32,945 nucleotides of DNA from Oscillospiraceae bacterium (GCA_018110905.1 JAGBAZ010000007.1:1-32945); one strand, 5' to 3'; shown: positions 22,827 to 31,282, numbered from the stretch's first letter. Notes: generated from the sequence alone by a model not told the origin. Translations and numbers: made by a program.

Positions 22827-23669
22827 ATGAGATTTCGAATTTTTCTGCTTGCTTTTTCCGTTGGTTTTGTATTTTGTTTTTCCGCCGCAATTTTCTTTGT
22901 TTTCCGCTTTTCCGGAAGCAATATTGCAGAAGCAAAACCGGAATCACCCGAAAACGTGATTTATCTTGAAACCGAAAAAGCGGTTTTTCTTCTTGCTTTT
23001 GAAAACGAAAAAGGCTTTGGCCCCTTTACTCTTATAAATTTTGACGCAAAAACCGGAAGAATTCCGGTTTTTACTTTTTCGGAAAAAGCCGCCCTTAACT
23101 ACGGCGGGGTTTTTGTTTCCGCAAATTCGCTTTTTTCTTCCGTTTCTCCGGAAGTTTTTGCCGGAACGGTTGAAACAAACCTTGGAATCGAACTTGCCGG
23201 ATATTTTATCTGGAACCGGGAATCCGCGGAAGAGATCATCGCGAAGGCAGGAACTTTTGACTATGTTCTGCCGGAAGATATAAAATATTCTGACGGAAGT
23301 TCTTATGTAAATCTCTCCTCCGGTGTTCAGAATATGAACGGCAAAAAAATTTGCGACATCGCCCTTTCTCCGAAATTTTCGGAAGCGGAAAGATGCGACA
23401 CGGTTTCAAGAATGACCGCAGCTTTCCTTAACCGAAGACTTCGGCGTTTTCTTCCGGAAAGCAGCGTTTATTCAACCATTTTCAACTATACCGAAACCGA
23501 TGTTTCTGCTTTCGATAAAGAAAAATATTCAAAACTTATAGAAGTGCTTTCCTCCTCCGGAACAAGCCTTTCCGGACATATTACAAACGATACCGAAAAA
23601 GATACCGGAACCGGTCTTCTTTATTTTTCCGCGGAAACAAAAGAGCGCATCGAAAAATATTTCAAATAA
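22827..23669 (+). CDS. Degenerate LytR-CpsA-Psr-like membrane protein
   Basis: A 280-aa protein with one N-terminal membrane helix (about 5-28) and an extracellular domain. Its layout follows LCP wall-polymer ligases: FTLINFDAKTGRIPVFTF (strand plus basic loop position), YGGV, GIELAGYFIWNRESAEEIIAKAG, then VQNMNGKKICDIALSP and CDTVSRMTAAFLNRRL. The Arg residues that bind the polyprenyl pyrophosphate head group in active LCP proteins are mostly lost (FSEK where PRD is expected, no YxR), so it may be a non-catalytic relative. Starts at ATG after CCGGAGG. Confidence 0.65.
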   Translation: MRFRIFLLAFSVGFVFCFSAAIFFVFRFSGSNIAEAKPESPENVIYLETEKAVFLLAFENEKGFGPFTLINFDAKTGRIPVFTFSEKAALNYGGVFVSANSLFSSVSPEVFAGTVETNLGIELAGYFIWNRESAEEIIAKAGTFDYVLPEDIKYSDGSSYVNLSSGVQNMNGKKICDIALSPKFSEAERCDTVSRMTAAFLNRRLRRFLPESSVYSTIFNYTETDVSAFDKEKYSKLIEVLSSSGTSLSGHITNDTEKDTGTGLLYFSAETKERIEKYFK

Positions 23670-23698
23670 AAAAGCTTTCCTGCCGGAAAGCTTTTTTA
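23668..23698. terminator. Terminator between LCP-like and EamA genes
   Basis: AAAAAGCTTTCC and GGAAAGCTTTTTT around TGCC, usable from both sides. Confidence 0.8.
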
Positions 23699-24568
23699 TT
23701 ATTTTGTTTTTTCTTTTTCAATTAAAAAGGCACATCCGAGAATCAATATTGCCCCTGCTACACCCGAAATCGAAAGTTTTTCATCAAGAAAAACCGCGGA
23801 AAAAATTATTGCCGAAACCGGATCAACATAGCTGAATATTGCCGCCTTCTGGGCGGAAAGTTTTCCTATGCTTCCAAAATAAAGTACATAAGCTATTCCC
23901 GTATGCACGATTCCCACTATCAAAAGAAGCAGAACCGTTTTTGCGGTAAGTTCAAGCGAAGAAATGTCTTCGGTCAAAAGAATATATGGCAAAATAACCG
24001 CCGCAGAACTTCCGAGCTGGACAACTGTTTTTTCAAACGAAGGTACCTCTGCCGTTTTTTTGTTCATAACAACAACCGAAGCGTAAAGTACAGCTGCCCC
24101 AAGTCCAAGAAAAATGCCTTTGATCTCCGAAATTCCTCCGAAACCTCTTTCGGCCGCTCCGGAAACAAAAATCATTCCGATAACGGCACCGATAACACAG
24201 AATATTTTTCTTGTCCCAAGTTTTTCTCCGAAAAGAAGCGGCGAAGCAATTATTACAAAAACCGGCGCCATATAGTAACAAAGTGTTGCCGCTGCAACGC
24301 TTGTAAAATTATAAGCTTCAAAAAGAAGTATCCAGTTAAAGCCCATCAAAGCTCCGGACACACAAAGGGGCAAAAAACTTTTCCCGATTTTTTCCATTGA
24401 AAAACCTTTTTTGGTTACAAAAAGAAAAACCAAAAGCACCGCAAAACCTATTGCCCCTCTTGAAAAGGCAATAACGCTTGAAGGAAAAGGAATGTATCTT
24501 CTGAAAATTCCGATTGTACCGAAAATCATCATTGCGCTTAAAATCGAAAGCGAAGCTTTGTTTTTCAA
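23699..24568 (-). CDS. EamA-family (DMT) transporter
   Basis: About 289 aa with ten predicted membrane helices arranged as two EamA repeats: residues about 1-135 (starting ILSAMMIFGTIGIFRRYIP) and about 145-280 (GIFLGLGAAVLYASVVVMNKK). Small drug/metabolite exporters of this type move amino acids, nucleotides or drugs; the substrate cannot be inferred. TTG 24566-24568 is taken as start because it is eight bases after AAAGGAG; a GTG two codons upstream is too close. The C-terminus is a short Lys-rich tail. Monocistronic. Confidence 0.88.
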   Translation of the reverse strand: MKNKASLSILSAMMIFGTIGIFRRYIPFPSSVIAFSRGAIGFAVLLVFLFVTKKGFSMEKIGKSFLPLCVSGALMGFNWILLFEAYNFTSVAAATLCYYMAPVFVIIASPLLFGEKLGTRKIFCVIGAVIGMIFVSGAAERGFGGISEIKGIFLGLGAAVLYASVVVMNKKTAEVPSFEKTVVQLGSSAAVILPYILLTEDISSLELTAKTVLLLLIVGIVHTGIAYVLYFGSIGKLSAQKAAIFSYVDPVSAIIFSAVFLDEKLSISGVAGAILILGCAFLIEKEKTK

Positions 24569-24630
24569 AAGCACATCTCCTTTCCCTATGTTATAACGAA
24601 ATAATATCAGATTTTATTTTAAAATACAAT

Positions 24631-24665
24631 AAAAAAACAACCGTCAGAATCTGACGGTTGTTTTT
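24631..24665 (-). terminator. Terminator of the tRNA-Ser pair
   Basis: AACAACCGTCAG pairs with CTGACGGTTGTT around AAT; the A-run at 24631-24637 reads as T on the minus strand. Confidence 0.85.
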
Positions 24666-24757
24666 GGCGGAGAAGGAGGGACTCGAACCCTCGCGCCAGT
24701 TTTGAGCCAGCCTACGCCCTTAGCAGGGGCGCCTCGTCACCACTTGAGTACTTCTCC
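24665..24757 (-). tRNA. tRNA-Ser(GCT)
   Basis: A 93-nt class II tRNA with CCA encoded. Acceptor GGAGAAG pairs with CTTCTCC, the discriminator is G, the anticodon GCT is at 24722-24724, and there is a long variable arm and a standard TTCGAGT T-loop. It reads AGC/AGT codons. Confidence 0.95.
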
Positions 24758-24801
24758 AAATGTAACGTCTTGTTTTATATTAAGTTGACCTTTTTAAGGT
24801 G

Positions 24802-24888
24802 TGGCGGAGAGGATGGGATTCGAACCCATGGCTCTTTCGAGTCACTGGTTTTCAAGACCAGCTCCTTAAACCGCTCGGACACCTCTCC
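24802..24888 (-). tRNA. tRNA-Ser(TGA)
   Basis: An 87-nt class II tRNA with CCA encoded. Acceptor GGAGAGG pairs with CCTCTCC, the discriminator is G, the anticodon TGA is at 24852-24854 in loop CTTGAAA, and it has a long variable arm. It is transcribed first, with tRNA-Ser(GCT) 44 bases behind it. Confidence 0.95.
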
Positions 24889-24901
24889 ACGGCTGAATTA
24901 T

Positions 24902-24931
24902 AATATATCATAAAAAGCTCCGCCATGTCAA
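24902..24931 (-). promoter_or_regulatory. Promoter of the tRNA-Ser pair
   Basis: On the minus strand a perfect TTGACA (24926-24931), 18 bp, then TATATT (24902-24907). Confidence 0.7.
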
Positions 24932-24974
24932 CAGTGTTTTTGATTTTTTAAGTAAAAACTTTCGACAATTTTAA

Positions 24975-25006
24975 AAAAGCGTCCGCCTTTTCCGGCAGAC
25001 GCTTTT
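24975..25006 (-). terminator. Terminator of the ychF-ECF unit
   Basis: AAAAGCGTCCGCC pairs with GGCAGACGCTTTT; T-run on the minus strand. Confidence 0.8.
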
Positions 25007-25009
25007 CTT

Positions 25010-25633
25010 TTAAAACTTTGTTCCGCAATATTCACATTTTTCCGCATCTTCGGAAATCGGTGCTTTGCAATAGGGGCAGCGGCGTTCTTTCGGTCCTTCC
25101 TTTTTCTTTGCCGCTTTAGGAGAAACAACGATTCTCTTAAGCGGTTTAAGAATATGGGGAAGGATTGCGCCAAAAATGAACGCGATTATGATTCCGGCAG
25201 TGATTCTCAAAACAAGATCAATGAAAACAGCCGCATAATGATAACCCATAATCCAAGCATCCGCATAAAGAACGGCAGTGTTGAGCGCCGTTACAACAAG
25301 AGCGGTAGAAATGGTAATGAATTGGGTCTGTTTAAAGCTCATATCAAAATTATGGTGCTTTGCAAAAAGACCGATTAAAAGTCCGCGAACTCCCGCAGGA
25401 ATTATCCAGAGAAGAGTGGTCGGCCCAAGTCCCCAGGTGATAAGCTGGTTGGTGAAGCTTCCCAAAAGTCCGATGAGCATTCCGTCAACGGGGCCAAACA
25501 AAGCGGCTCCGACGATTATCGGAAGACTGTCAAGGGTGAATTTCATGTTGCCGGCGTTTATTGTGGCAACAAGGCTGAGCACCACATACATTGCTATGAG
25601 CATTGCGTTGGTAACAAGGCGTTTCGGTTTCAT
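25010..25633 (-). CDS. ECF transporter S-component with C-terminal zinc ribbon
   Basis: A 207-aa protein. Residues 1-165 are a six-helix ECF substrate-binding component of FolT/PanT-like appearance (NAMLIAMYVVLS, MKFTLDSLPIIVGAALFGPVDGMLIGLLGSF, GVRGLLIGLF). It would capture a vitamin such as folate or pantothenate for a shared EcfAAT module encoded elsewhere. A basic linker leads to a zinc-ribbon tail (about 186-205) with CPYCKAPI and CEYCGTKF, which is unusual for S-components and faces the cytosol. ATG 25633 is the start, after AAAGGAGG. It lies 37 bases behind ychF on the same strand, so they may be cotranscribed. No riboswitch is evident in its leader. Confidence 0.85.
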   Translation of the reverse strand: MKPKRLVTNAMLIAMYVVLSLVATINAGNMKFTLDSLPIIVGAALFGPVDGMLIGLLGSFTNQLITWGLGPTTLLWIIPAGVRGLLIGLFAKHHNFDMSFKQTQFITISTALVVTALNTAVLYADAWIMGYHYAAVFIDLVLRITAGIIIAFIFGAILPHILKPLKRIVVSPKAAKKKEGPKERRCPYCKAPISEDAEKCEYCGTKF

Positions 25634-25670
25634 GGTATCTGCGCCTCCTTTGGTTGCAGTGTATTAAATT

Positions 25671-26765
25671 TTATACATTAAACAGGAATTCGACAATATC
25701 GCCGTCCTGCATAACATATTCTTTTCCTTCGCTCTTCATAAGACCTTTTTCTTTTGCAGCGTTCCAGGAACCGAGAGCGATAAGGTCGTCATATTTTACG
25801 ATTTCCGCACGGATAAAGCCTTTTTCAAAGTCGGAATGGATAGCACCGGCGGCTTTGGGCGCTTTTGTGCCTTTTTTGATGGTCCATGCACGGACTTCTT
25901 TTTTGCCTGCGGTAAGATAGCTCATAAGTCCGAGAAGGTCATAGCTGGCTTTTATCATACGGTCAAGGCCGGATTCCTCAAGGTTGATTTCCGCAAGGAA
26001 TTCTTTCTTTTCGTCCGGTTCCATATCGGAAATTTCTTCCTCAAATCTCGCGCAAACGGGCATTACCGCGGAATTTTCGGATTTTGCGATTTCTTCAACG
26101 GCTTTATAGTTTTCGTTATTTTCAACGCCTTCGATGAAATCGTCTTCGCTCATGTTTGCGGCATAGATAATAGGTTTGTTGGAAAGAAGAGGAAGAGCAT
26201 TGATGATTTCTTTTTCTTCATCATCGCAGGAAAAGGCTCTTGCGGATTTTCCTTCCTCAAGATGCTCATGAAGGCGTTTGAGAAGTGCAAGTTCGTCCGC
26301 AAGGCTGCGGTCGCCTTTCATATCCTTTTCAACTCTTGCAATTCTTCTGTCAAGAATTTCGATATCGGAGAAGATAAGTTCAAGGTTGATAACTTCGATA
26401 TCTCTTCCGGCGTTTACGGAACCGTCAACGTGGATTACGTTGTCATCATTGAAGCAGCGCACAACATGGATAAGAGCGTCAACTTCGCGGATGTTTGCAA
26501 GGAATTTGTTGCCAAGGCCTTCGCCTTTTGCCGCACCTTTTACAAGGCCTGCGATATCAACGAATTCAACGGTTGCGGGGGTATATTTTTCCGGCTGATA
26601 AATTTCCGCAAGTTTATCAAGGCGGGGTTCCGGAACAGCAACAATGCCAACGTTGGGTTCAATGGTGCAGAAAGGATAGTTTGCTGCCTGGGCGCCTGCG
26701 TTTGTAATTGCGTTAAAAAGGGTGGATTTTCCTACGTTGGGAAGTCCGATCATTCCGAGTTTCAT
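25671..26765 (-). CDS. ychF: Ribosome-associated ATPase YchF (OLA1 family)
   Basis: A 364-aa Obg-family P-loop protein that prefers ATP and binds ribosomes. G1 is GLPNVGKST (residues 7-15), G3 is DIAGLVKGA, G4 is NMSE (replacing NKxD, the reason for ATP preference), and the C-terminal TGS domain starts near residue 281 (LMSYLTAGKKEVRAWTI). A coiled-coil insert lies at about 128-165. Full length. It starts at ATG 26765 with a weak ribosome-binding site. Confidence 0.96.
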   Translation of the reverse strand: MKLGMIGLPNVGKSTLFNAITNAGAQAANYPFCTIEPNVGIVAVPEPRLDKLAEIYQPEKYTPATVEFVDIAGLVKGAAKGEGLGNKFLANIREVDALIHVVRCFNDDNVIHVDGSVNAGRDIEVINLELIFSDIEILDRRIARVEKDMKGDRSLADELALLKRLHEHLEEGKSARAFSCDDEEKEIINALPLLSNKPIIYAANMSEDDFIEGVENNENYKAVEEIAKSENSAVMPVCARFEEEISDMEPDEKKEFLAEINLEESGLDRMIKASYDLLGLMSYLTAGKKEVRAWTIKKGTKAPKAAGAIHSDFEKGFIRAEIVKYDDLIALGSWNAAKEKGLMKSEGKEYVMQDGDIVEFLFNV

Positions 26766-26887
26766 AACTTAAAACGTCCTTTTCGTAATTATTTTGATGT
26801 ATCAAAAGCAAGTTTCGATAATATAACATCATAATTATAGCGCAATTTGGCGAATTAACAAGAGAATTTATGAAAAAATCCAAAAAT

Positions 26888-26931
26888 TGTTCAAGAAGTG
26901 TTCACTATTCCGGCAAAAAATGCGCTATAAT
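26888..26931 (+). promoter_or_regulatory. Promoter region with OmpR-type direct repeats
   Basis: Two TGTTCA copies (26888-26893 and 26899-26904) are 11 bp apart, the geometry bound by OmpR/PhoB-family dimers and close to the WalR box TGTWAH-N5-TGTWAH. A TATAAT at 26926-26931 lies downstream. The next gene encodes such a regulator, so autoregulation is likely. Confidence 0.6.
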
Positions 26932-26985
26932 ATATATAATGTTTAAAATGTTAATTAGCCCCATCAAAAGAGGAGGACAAAATAA

Positions 26986-27681
26986 ATGACAAACGCAAAG
27001 ATTCTTGTTGCAGATGACGACAGAAATATCTGCGAGCTTTTAAGAATGTATCTTGAAAAGGAAGGCTACACCGTTGTTCTTGCCGGAAACGGTGAAGAGG
27101 CCCTTTCAAAATTTGATGAAGAAAACCCCGATATTATTTTGCTCGACGTAATGATGCCCCGTCTTGACGGCTGGCAGGTATGCCGCGAGCTCCGCAAGAA
27201 ATCCGAATGTCCTATTATCATGATCACCGCAAAAGGCGAAACCTTTGACAAAGTTCTCGGCCTTGAACTCGGCGCAGATGACTATGTTGTAAAACCCTTT
27301 GAACCCAAAGAAATCGTTGCAAGGGTAAAAGCCGTTCTCCGCAGAACCGGAAAAGCTTCCGCTGAAAACGACAAAAAGGAAGTCAACTATGACAAGCTCA
27401 CCGTAAACATGACAAAATACGAACTTAAAGTTGACGGAAAAGTTGTGGATACCCCTCCAAAGGAACTTGAACTTCTTTTCCACCTTGCTTCAAACCCTAA
27501 CCGTGTTTATACCCGCGACCAGCTTCTTGACGAAGTTTGGGGATTTGAATATTACGGAGATTCCAGAACCGTTGATGTTCACATCAAACGTCTTCGTGAA
27601 AAACTCGAAGGCGTTTCCGAAAAATGGACCCTTAAAACCGTCTGGGGTGTCGGATATAAATTTGAAACGAAAGATGACTGA
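26986..27681 (+). CDS. OmpR/WalR-like response regulator
   Basis: A 231-aa response regulator. The receiver domain (4-118) has the acidic pair DDD at 10-12, phospho-acceptor Asp54 in LLDVMMPRLDGWQ, the Thr of ITAKG, and the Lys in YVVKPF. The C-terminal winged HTH (about 132-228) is OmpR-type with PPKELELLFHLA, YTRDQLLDEVWG and the recognition helix DSRTVDVHIKRLREKL. It starts at ATG after AGAGGAGGA. It forms an operon with the kinase that follows three bases later. WalR is the closest functional analogue in my reading because an HtrA protease follows the kinase, as in B. subtilis. Confidence 0.92.
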   Translation: MTNAKILVADDDRNICELLRMYLEKEGYTVVLAGNGEEALSKFDEENPDIILLDVMMPRLDGWQVCRELRKKSECPIIMITAKGETFDKVLGLELGADDYVVKPFEPKEIVARVKAVLRRTGKASAENDKKEVNYDKLTVNMTKYELKVDGKVVDTPPKELELLFHLASNPNRVYTRDQLLDEVWGFEYYGDSRTVDVHIKRLREKLEGVSEKWTLKTVWGVGYKFETKDD

Positions 27682-27684
27682 TTT

Positions 27685-29187
27685 ATGTCAAAGATAAAAC
27701 AAAGCTTAAGAAAATCGCTGTTCAACCGATATTTTGCCCTTTGTTCCGCTGTTATTCTTGCAACAATAACCCTTATGGGCGGACTTGTAATCGGTTTTTC
27801 CGCAAGTTATTTCAGCGAAACCAGCCGGGATTCCCTTCGGAAAAATGCGGAGCAGGCCGCCGCAATAACCCTTTCCGGAATGGCGGATTACGGTTATCAG
27901 AAAGTTCCCGTGGCAACGGTCCAGAACGGCTACAGAATAATTTCTTCAACAACGGAAACGCATATTTTTCTTGTCAACCTCGACGGAAAAACCCTTATCT
28001 GTTCCGAAGGCGAAAACTGCAACCACAGAACTTACGGGATTCCGGAAGATGTTATGGAATCCGCACTTTCCGGAGAATATGACGGAAGCGGAACCCTCGG
28101 CGGAATTTACGAAAATTCCCACTATATTGTCGGAATTCCGATAAAGCACGGAGAAACTACCCTTGCGCTGCTTTTTGCTTCAACAGAAGCAACGGACGTC
28201 TGGTTCTTTATAATGGACCTCATGGATATAATCTTTTTCTGCGCCCTTATTGCAACGGCCGTTTCCTCCATTGCCATCTATTTTGTAACAAGCAGAATGA
28301 CAAAGCCTCTTCGTGAAATGGCCGCCGCGGCAAAAAGTTTTTCCACCGGAGATTTCACAGTCCGCGTTCATGCGGAGGGCGAAGACGAAATTGCCCAGCT
28401 TGCCCACTCGTTCAACCATATGGCAGATTCCGTCGCCGATCTTGAATCTGTCCGCCGGAGTTTTATTGCAAATGTTTCCCACGAACTTAAAACTCCGATG
28501 ATGACCATCGGCGGGTTCATCGACGGAATCCTTGACGGAACGGTTCCGGAAGAAAAACGCGGACAATATCTGCAAATTGTTTCCGAAGAAGTAAAACGCC
28601 TTTCAAGAATGGTAAAATCCATGCTCAGCATAGCAAGGATCGAAGCGGGAGATATGAAGATCAGTCCTACGGATTTTGACATAAACGAACTTGTCTGCCG
28701 AACGGTTTTTGCTTTTGAACAAAAAATCGAGGAGAAAAAGCTCGAGATAATCGGGCTTGAATCCGACGAAGTTTTTGTAAACGCCGACAACGATCTTATC
28801 CACCAGGTTGTTTATAACCTTATTGATAACGCGGTAAAATTCGTAAACGAAGGCGGATGCATCTCTTTCGCCTATGCTCAGAAGGACGGAAAAGTTTTTG
28901 TTTCCGTTAAAAACACCGGAATGGGTATTGCCCAGCAGGAACTTCCAAGGCTTTTTGACAGGTTCTATAAAACCGATAAATCCAGAAGCCTTGACAAAAC
29001 CGGAGTCGGCCTTGGTCTTTATATCGTTCAGACCATAGTCAACCAGCACAAAGGCGACCTTCTGGTAAAAAGCGTTGAGGGCGAATATACCGAATTCACC
29101 TTTTCGATCCCAGCAACGGATCCGAAAATTCTTAAGGAACGAAGCAAACGCCGCATTCCGGAAGAATCCGAAAAAACGGAAACATAA
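27685..29187 (+). CDS. HAMP-HisKA sensor histidine kinase
   Basis: A 500-aa membrane kinase. It has one helix near residues 18-42, an extracytoplasmic sensor to about 168, a second helix (about 170-195), and HAMP (about 196-250, TKPLREMAAAAKSFSTGDF). HisKA has phospho-acceptor His266 in NVSHELKTPM. The HATPase domain has NLIDNAVKF (N box), KNTGMG, a DRFYKTDKSRS segment (F box) and KTGVGLGLYIV (G2 box). The usual PAS domain of WalK is absent, which weakens the orthology. It partners the response regulator in front of it. Its sensor holds a CSEGENC pair of cysteines that could form a disulfide. Confidence 0.92.
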   Translation: MSKIKQSLRKSLFNRYFALCSAVILATITLMGGLVIGFSASYFSETSRDSLRKNAEQAAAITLSGMADYGYQKVPVATVQNGYRIISSTTETHIFLVNLDGKTLICSEGENCNHRTYGIPEDVMESALSGEYDGSGTLGGIYENSHYIVGIPIKHGETTLALLFASTEATDVWFFIMDLMDIIFFCALIATAVSSIAIYFVTSRMTKPLREMAAAAKSFSTGDFTVRVHAEGEDEIAQLAHSFNHMADSVADLESVRRSFIANVSHELKTPMMTIGGFIDGILDGTVPEEKRGQYLQIVSEEVKRLSRMVKSMLSIARIEAGDMKISPTDFDINELVCRTVFAFEQKIEEKKLEIIGLESDEVFVNADNDLIHQVVYNLIDNAVKFVNEGGCISFAYAQKDGKVFVSVKNTGMGIAQQELPRLFDRFYKTDKSRSLDKTGVGLGLYIVQTIVNQHKGDLLVKSVEGEYTEFTFSIPATDPKILKERSKRRIPEESEKTET

Positions 29188-29297
29188 ATTTCGTCAAAAA
29201 TATTTAAATTATTCAAGCGATGTTTATTTTTATTTAACATTTTGCGGTTACAATATAATCTGTAAGAAATTTAAGACCCCAAGAAAGGTATTTCAAT

Positions 29298-30827
29298 ATG
29301 GATGAATTTGAAAAAAACGAAATAAACGAAAATTCTGCAGAGGAAGTAAGCGAGTCCTCTAAAACGGAAGAAACTGCCGAACGCAACACAAACGCTCCTT
29401 CCGGCTGGACTTATTCCGCAAACACAAATCAATATGTTTCCTGGGACGGAAGTTCCGACGCAAACAATGCCCAGTGGAATCCCGGTCAGCAGCAAAAAAC
29501 GGAACAGCAGCCGCCAAGAAGAGAATACGGCACCCAATACGGTTACTATGGCGGTCCCCAGCAGACCAATTATTACAGCACAAACGGAAACTATCAATGG
29601 GATTTCAATAAATATGAAAGCGCGGACAGTTCTTCCCGCCCCAAGGAGAAAAAATCTTCCCGAAAAGGTTTTAAAGTTTTCCTTGGAATAATCGGAGCAA
29701 TTTTTGCAGTTTGCATAATTTCCCTTTCTTCTGTGGAAATTTACCGCTGGATTTCCGGAGAAAACAGAACCAACAACCCGGTTGTTGAAACGCCGCATTT
29801 TAACAACGAAGAACCCGAAAACAGCATTCTTCCCGAAACTCCGGACATAAATCTTCATGATATTCCGAAAGAAAACACCGTTTCCACCGACGGCAAACTT
29901 TCCGCAACCGAAGTTTATAAAATGACCAGTCCTTCCGTTGTGGGAATCGTTCAGTACCAGTACAGCTATTCCTTTGAACCCGCCGGTTCCGGTTCCGGAA
30001 TCATTCTCAGCGATGACGGTTATATTGTTACCAATGCTCATGTTATCGACGGAGCTGAAACCGTAAAAGTTGTTCTTTATAACGAAGAAGAATACGAAGC
30101 AAAAATCATCGGTGCGGACACCCAGACCGATATCGCCGTACTCAAAATTGACGAAACGAACCTTGTCGAAGCCGAATTCGGCGATTCTTCCCAGGTTGAA
30201 ATCGGTGAAACCGTATATGCTCTCGGCAACCCCGGCGGTTTAAGCCTTCAGTCCAGCTTTACCGACGGCATGATAAGCGGTCTTAACCGCGTTATCACCA
30301 CCGATGACAGCGTTTATTCCATGACCGTTCTTCAGACCAGTGCCGCCATCAACCCCGGCAACTCCGGCGGCGCACTTATCAACGAATACGGCCAGGTAAT
30401 CGGAATCACAAGTTCCAAAATTATTTCCACCGATTATGAAGGCATCGGCTTTGCAATCCCCACCGAAACCGCAAAACCCATAATCGAAGAGATCATTACA
30501 AACGGATATGTTTCCGGAAGAGCAAAACTCGGAATTACCGGAACCACCATCGATTCCGTAACTGCAAAATATTATGACGTTCCCGAAGGCGTTCAGATAA
30601 TCACTATCGAAAATGACAGCTGCCTTTTCGGAACCGACGCAAAAGTCGGCGATATCATAATTGCTTTTGACGGCGAAGATATTACAAAAATGGAAGACCT
30701 TCAAAGCCTTCTTGCGGAACATTCCCCCGGCGATGAAGTTGAAATTACTCTTTACCGCTATTCCGCAACAAGAATGAATGACCTTACTTTTACTGTAACT
30801 GTTAAACTCGCAGAAAACAAAGGTTAA
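29298..30827 (+). CDS. HtrA/DegP-type membrane serine protease
   Basis: A 509-aa protease. The N-terminal 125 residues are a cytosolic, low-complexity, Gln/Asn/Tyr-rich tail; a single helix follows (about 126-148). The S1C protease domain has His248 (VTNAHVID), Asp278 (TDIAVLK) and Ser356 (NPGNSGGAL). A C-terminal PDZ domain (about 410-500) contains VGDIIIAFDGEDI. It degrades or refolds damaged exported proteins at the outer face. It lies just behind the kinase with its own leader and starts after AAGAAAGG. The context resembles the walRK-htrA neighbourhood. It ends in a strong terminator. Confidence 0.95.
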   Translation: MDEFEKNEINENSAEEVSESSKTEETAERNTNAPSGWTYSANTNQYVSWDGSSDANNAQWNPGQQQKTEQQPPRREYGTQYGYYGGPQQTNYYSTNGNYQWDFNKYESADSSSRPKEKKSSRKGFKVFLGIIGAIFAVCIISLSSVEIYRWISGENRTNNPVVETPHFNNEEPENSILPETPDINLHDIPKENTVSTDGKLSATEVYKMTSPSVVGIVQYQYSYSFEPAGSGSGIILSDDGYIVTNAHVIDGAETVKVVLYNEEEYEAKIIGADTQTDIAVLKIDETNLVEAEFGDSSQVEIGETVYALGNPGGLSLQSSFTDGMISGLNRVITTDDSVYSMTVLQTSAAINPGNSGGALINEYGQVIGITSSKIISTDYEGIGFAIPTETAKPIIEEIITNGYVSGRAKLGITGTTIDSVTAKYYDVPEGVQIITIENDSCLFGTDAKVGDIIIAFDGEDITKMEDLQSLLAEHSPGDEVEITLYRYSATRMNDLTFTVTVKLAENKG

Positions 30828-30835
30828 CAAACAGC

Positions 30836-30868
30836 AAAAAAATCCCTCCTTCCCGGAGGGATTTTTTT
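30836..30868 (+). terminator. Terminator of htrA
   Basis: AAAAAATCCCTCC and GGAGGGATTTTTTT around TTCCC. Confidence 0.85.
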
Positions 30869-30964
30869 ACATCCGGATATATTTCTTTAAATCCTTGAAT
30901 ACAGGAATTCCTCCTGCAAATAATATGGAAGTAAAAGCAAGATTTAACAGGAGGTTTTTAAAAT

Positions 30965-31138
30965 ATGAAAGCAACGGGAATTGTGCGGCGCATTGATGAC
31001 CTTGGTCGTGTTGTCATTCCGAAAGAAATCCGAAGAACCATGAGGATTCGCGAAGGCGACCCTTCACAGACAACATTGAAAAACTGGCAAAAATACTGTT
31101 TTTCAATGTTGGATTTTGCCAGCCGCAGCGGCATTTGA
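30965..31138 (+). pseudogene. spoVT: Truncated spoVT (AbrB/SpoVT N-terminus)
   Basis: The first 33 codons encode the swapped-hairpin AbrB DNA-binding domain of SpoVT almost perfectly: MKATGIVRRIDDLGRVVIPK followed by EIRRTMRIREGDP. The sequence then turns into an unrelated 24-residue tail and stops (57 aa in total; SpoVT is normally about 180 aa with a GAF domain). The join, near 31062, is where a hairpin-rich insertion begins. The ribosome-binding site CAGGAGG and leader are intact. No remainder of the gene is seen downstream before the PucR gene, so the 3' part was deleted, or this is a duplicated 5' end. SpoVT controls late forespore genes, so loss would affect spores unless another copy exists. 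Confidence 0.85.
31071..31122. repeat. Interlocking inverted repeats (pseudoknot-capable)
   Basis: Stem A: CAACATTGAAAAAC (31071-31084) with GTTTTTCAATGTTG (31098-31111), 14 bp perfect. Stem B: TGGCAAAA in its loop (31085-31092) with TTTTGCCA (31114-31121), 8 bp perfect. The A-B-A'-B' order allows an H-type pseudoknot in RNA. Confidence 0.75.
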
Positions 31139-31221
31139 CTGTACATATCGACGAAAAACGGCACTTCCACCGTGAATATTCGGGAAGGGTGTCGAAGTTT
31201 GAGCACCAAAAAAGAAGGCCC

Positions 31222-31238
31222 GTGCTCATTTTGAGCAC
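31222..31238. repeat. Short palindrome GTGCTCA-TTT-TGAGCAC
   Basis: Seven-base arms around TTT inside the insertion; a further GAGCAC stands 20 bases upstream. Confidence 0.6.
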
Positions 31239-31246
31239 AGAACAGA

Positions 31247-31282
31247 AAGAGGACACACCTGTATTTTAGATGTGACCTCTTT
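31247..31282 (+). terminator. Weak terminator-like inverted repeat
   Basis: AAAGAGG (31247-31253) pairs with CCTCTTT (31276-31282), with a partly paired inner stem and a T-rich flank to the right. It lies just past the end of the minus-strand PucR gene. Confidence 0.5.

Noticed and set aside
25634..25670. Vitamin riboswitch in front of the ECF S-component
   Set aside because: Only 37 bases separate it from ychF; there is no room for a riboswitch.
30890..30960. Sigma-G promoter before spoVT
   Set aside because: TGAATA is present, but the matching -10 is poor and the spacing about 15 bases, so it is not reported as a feature.
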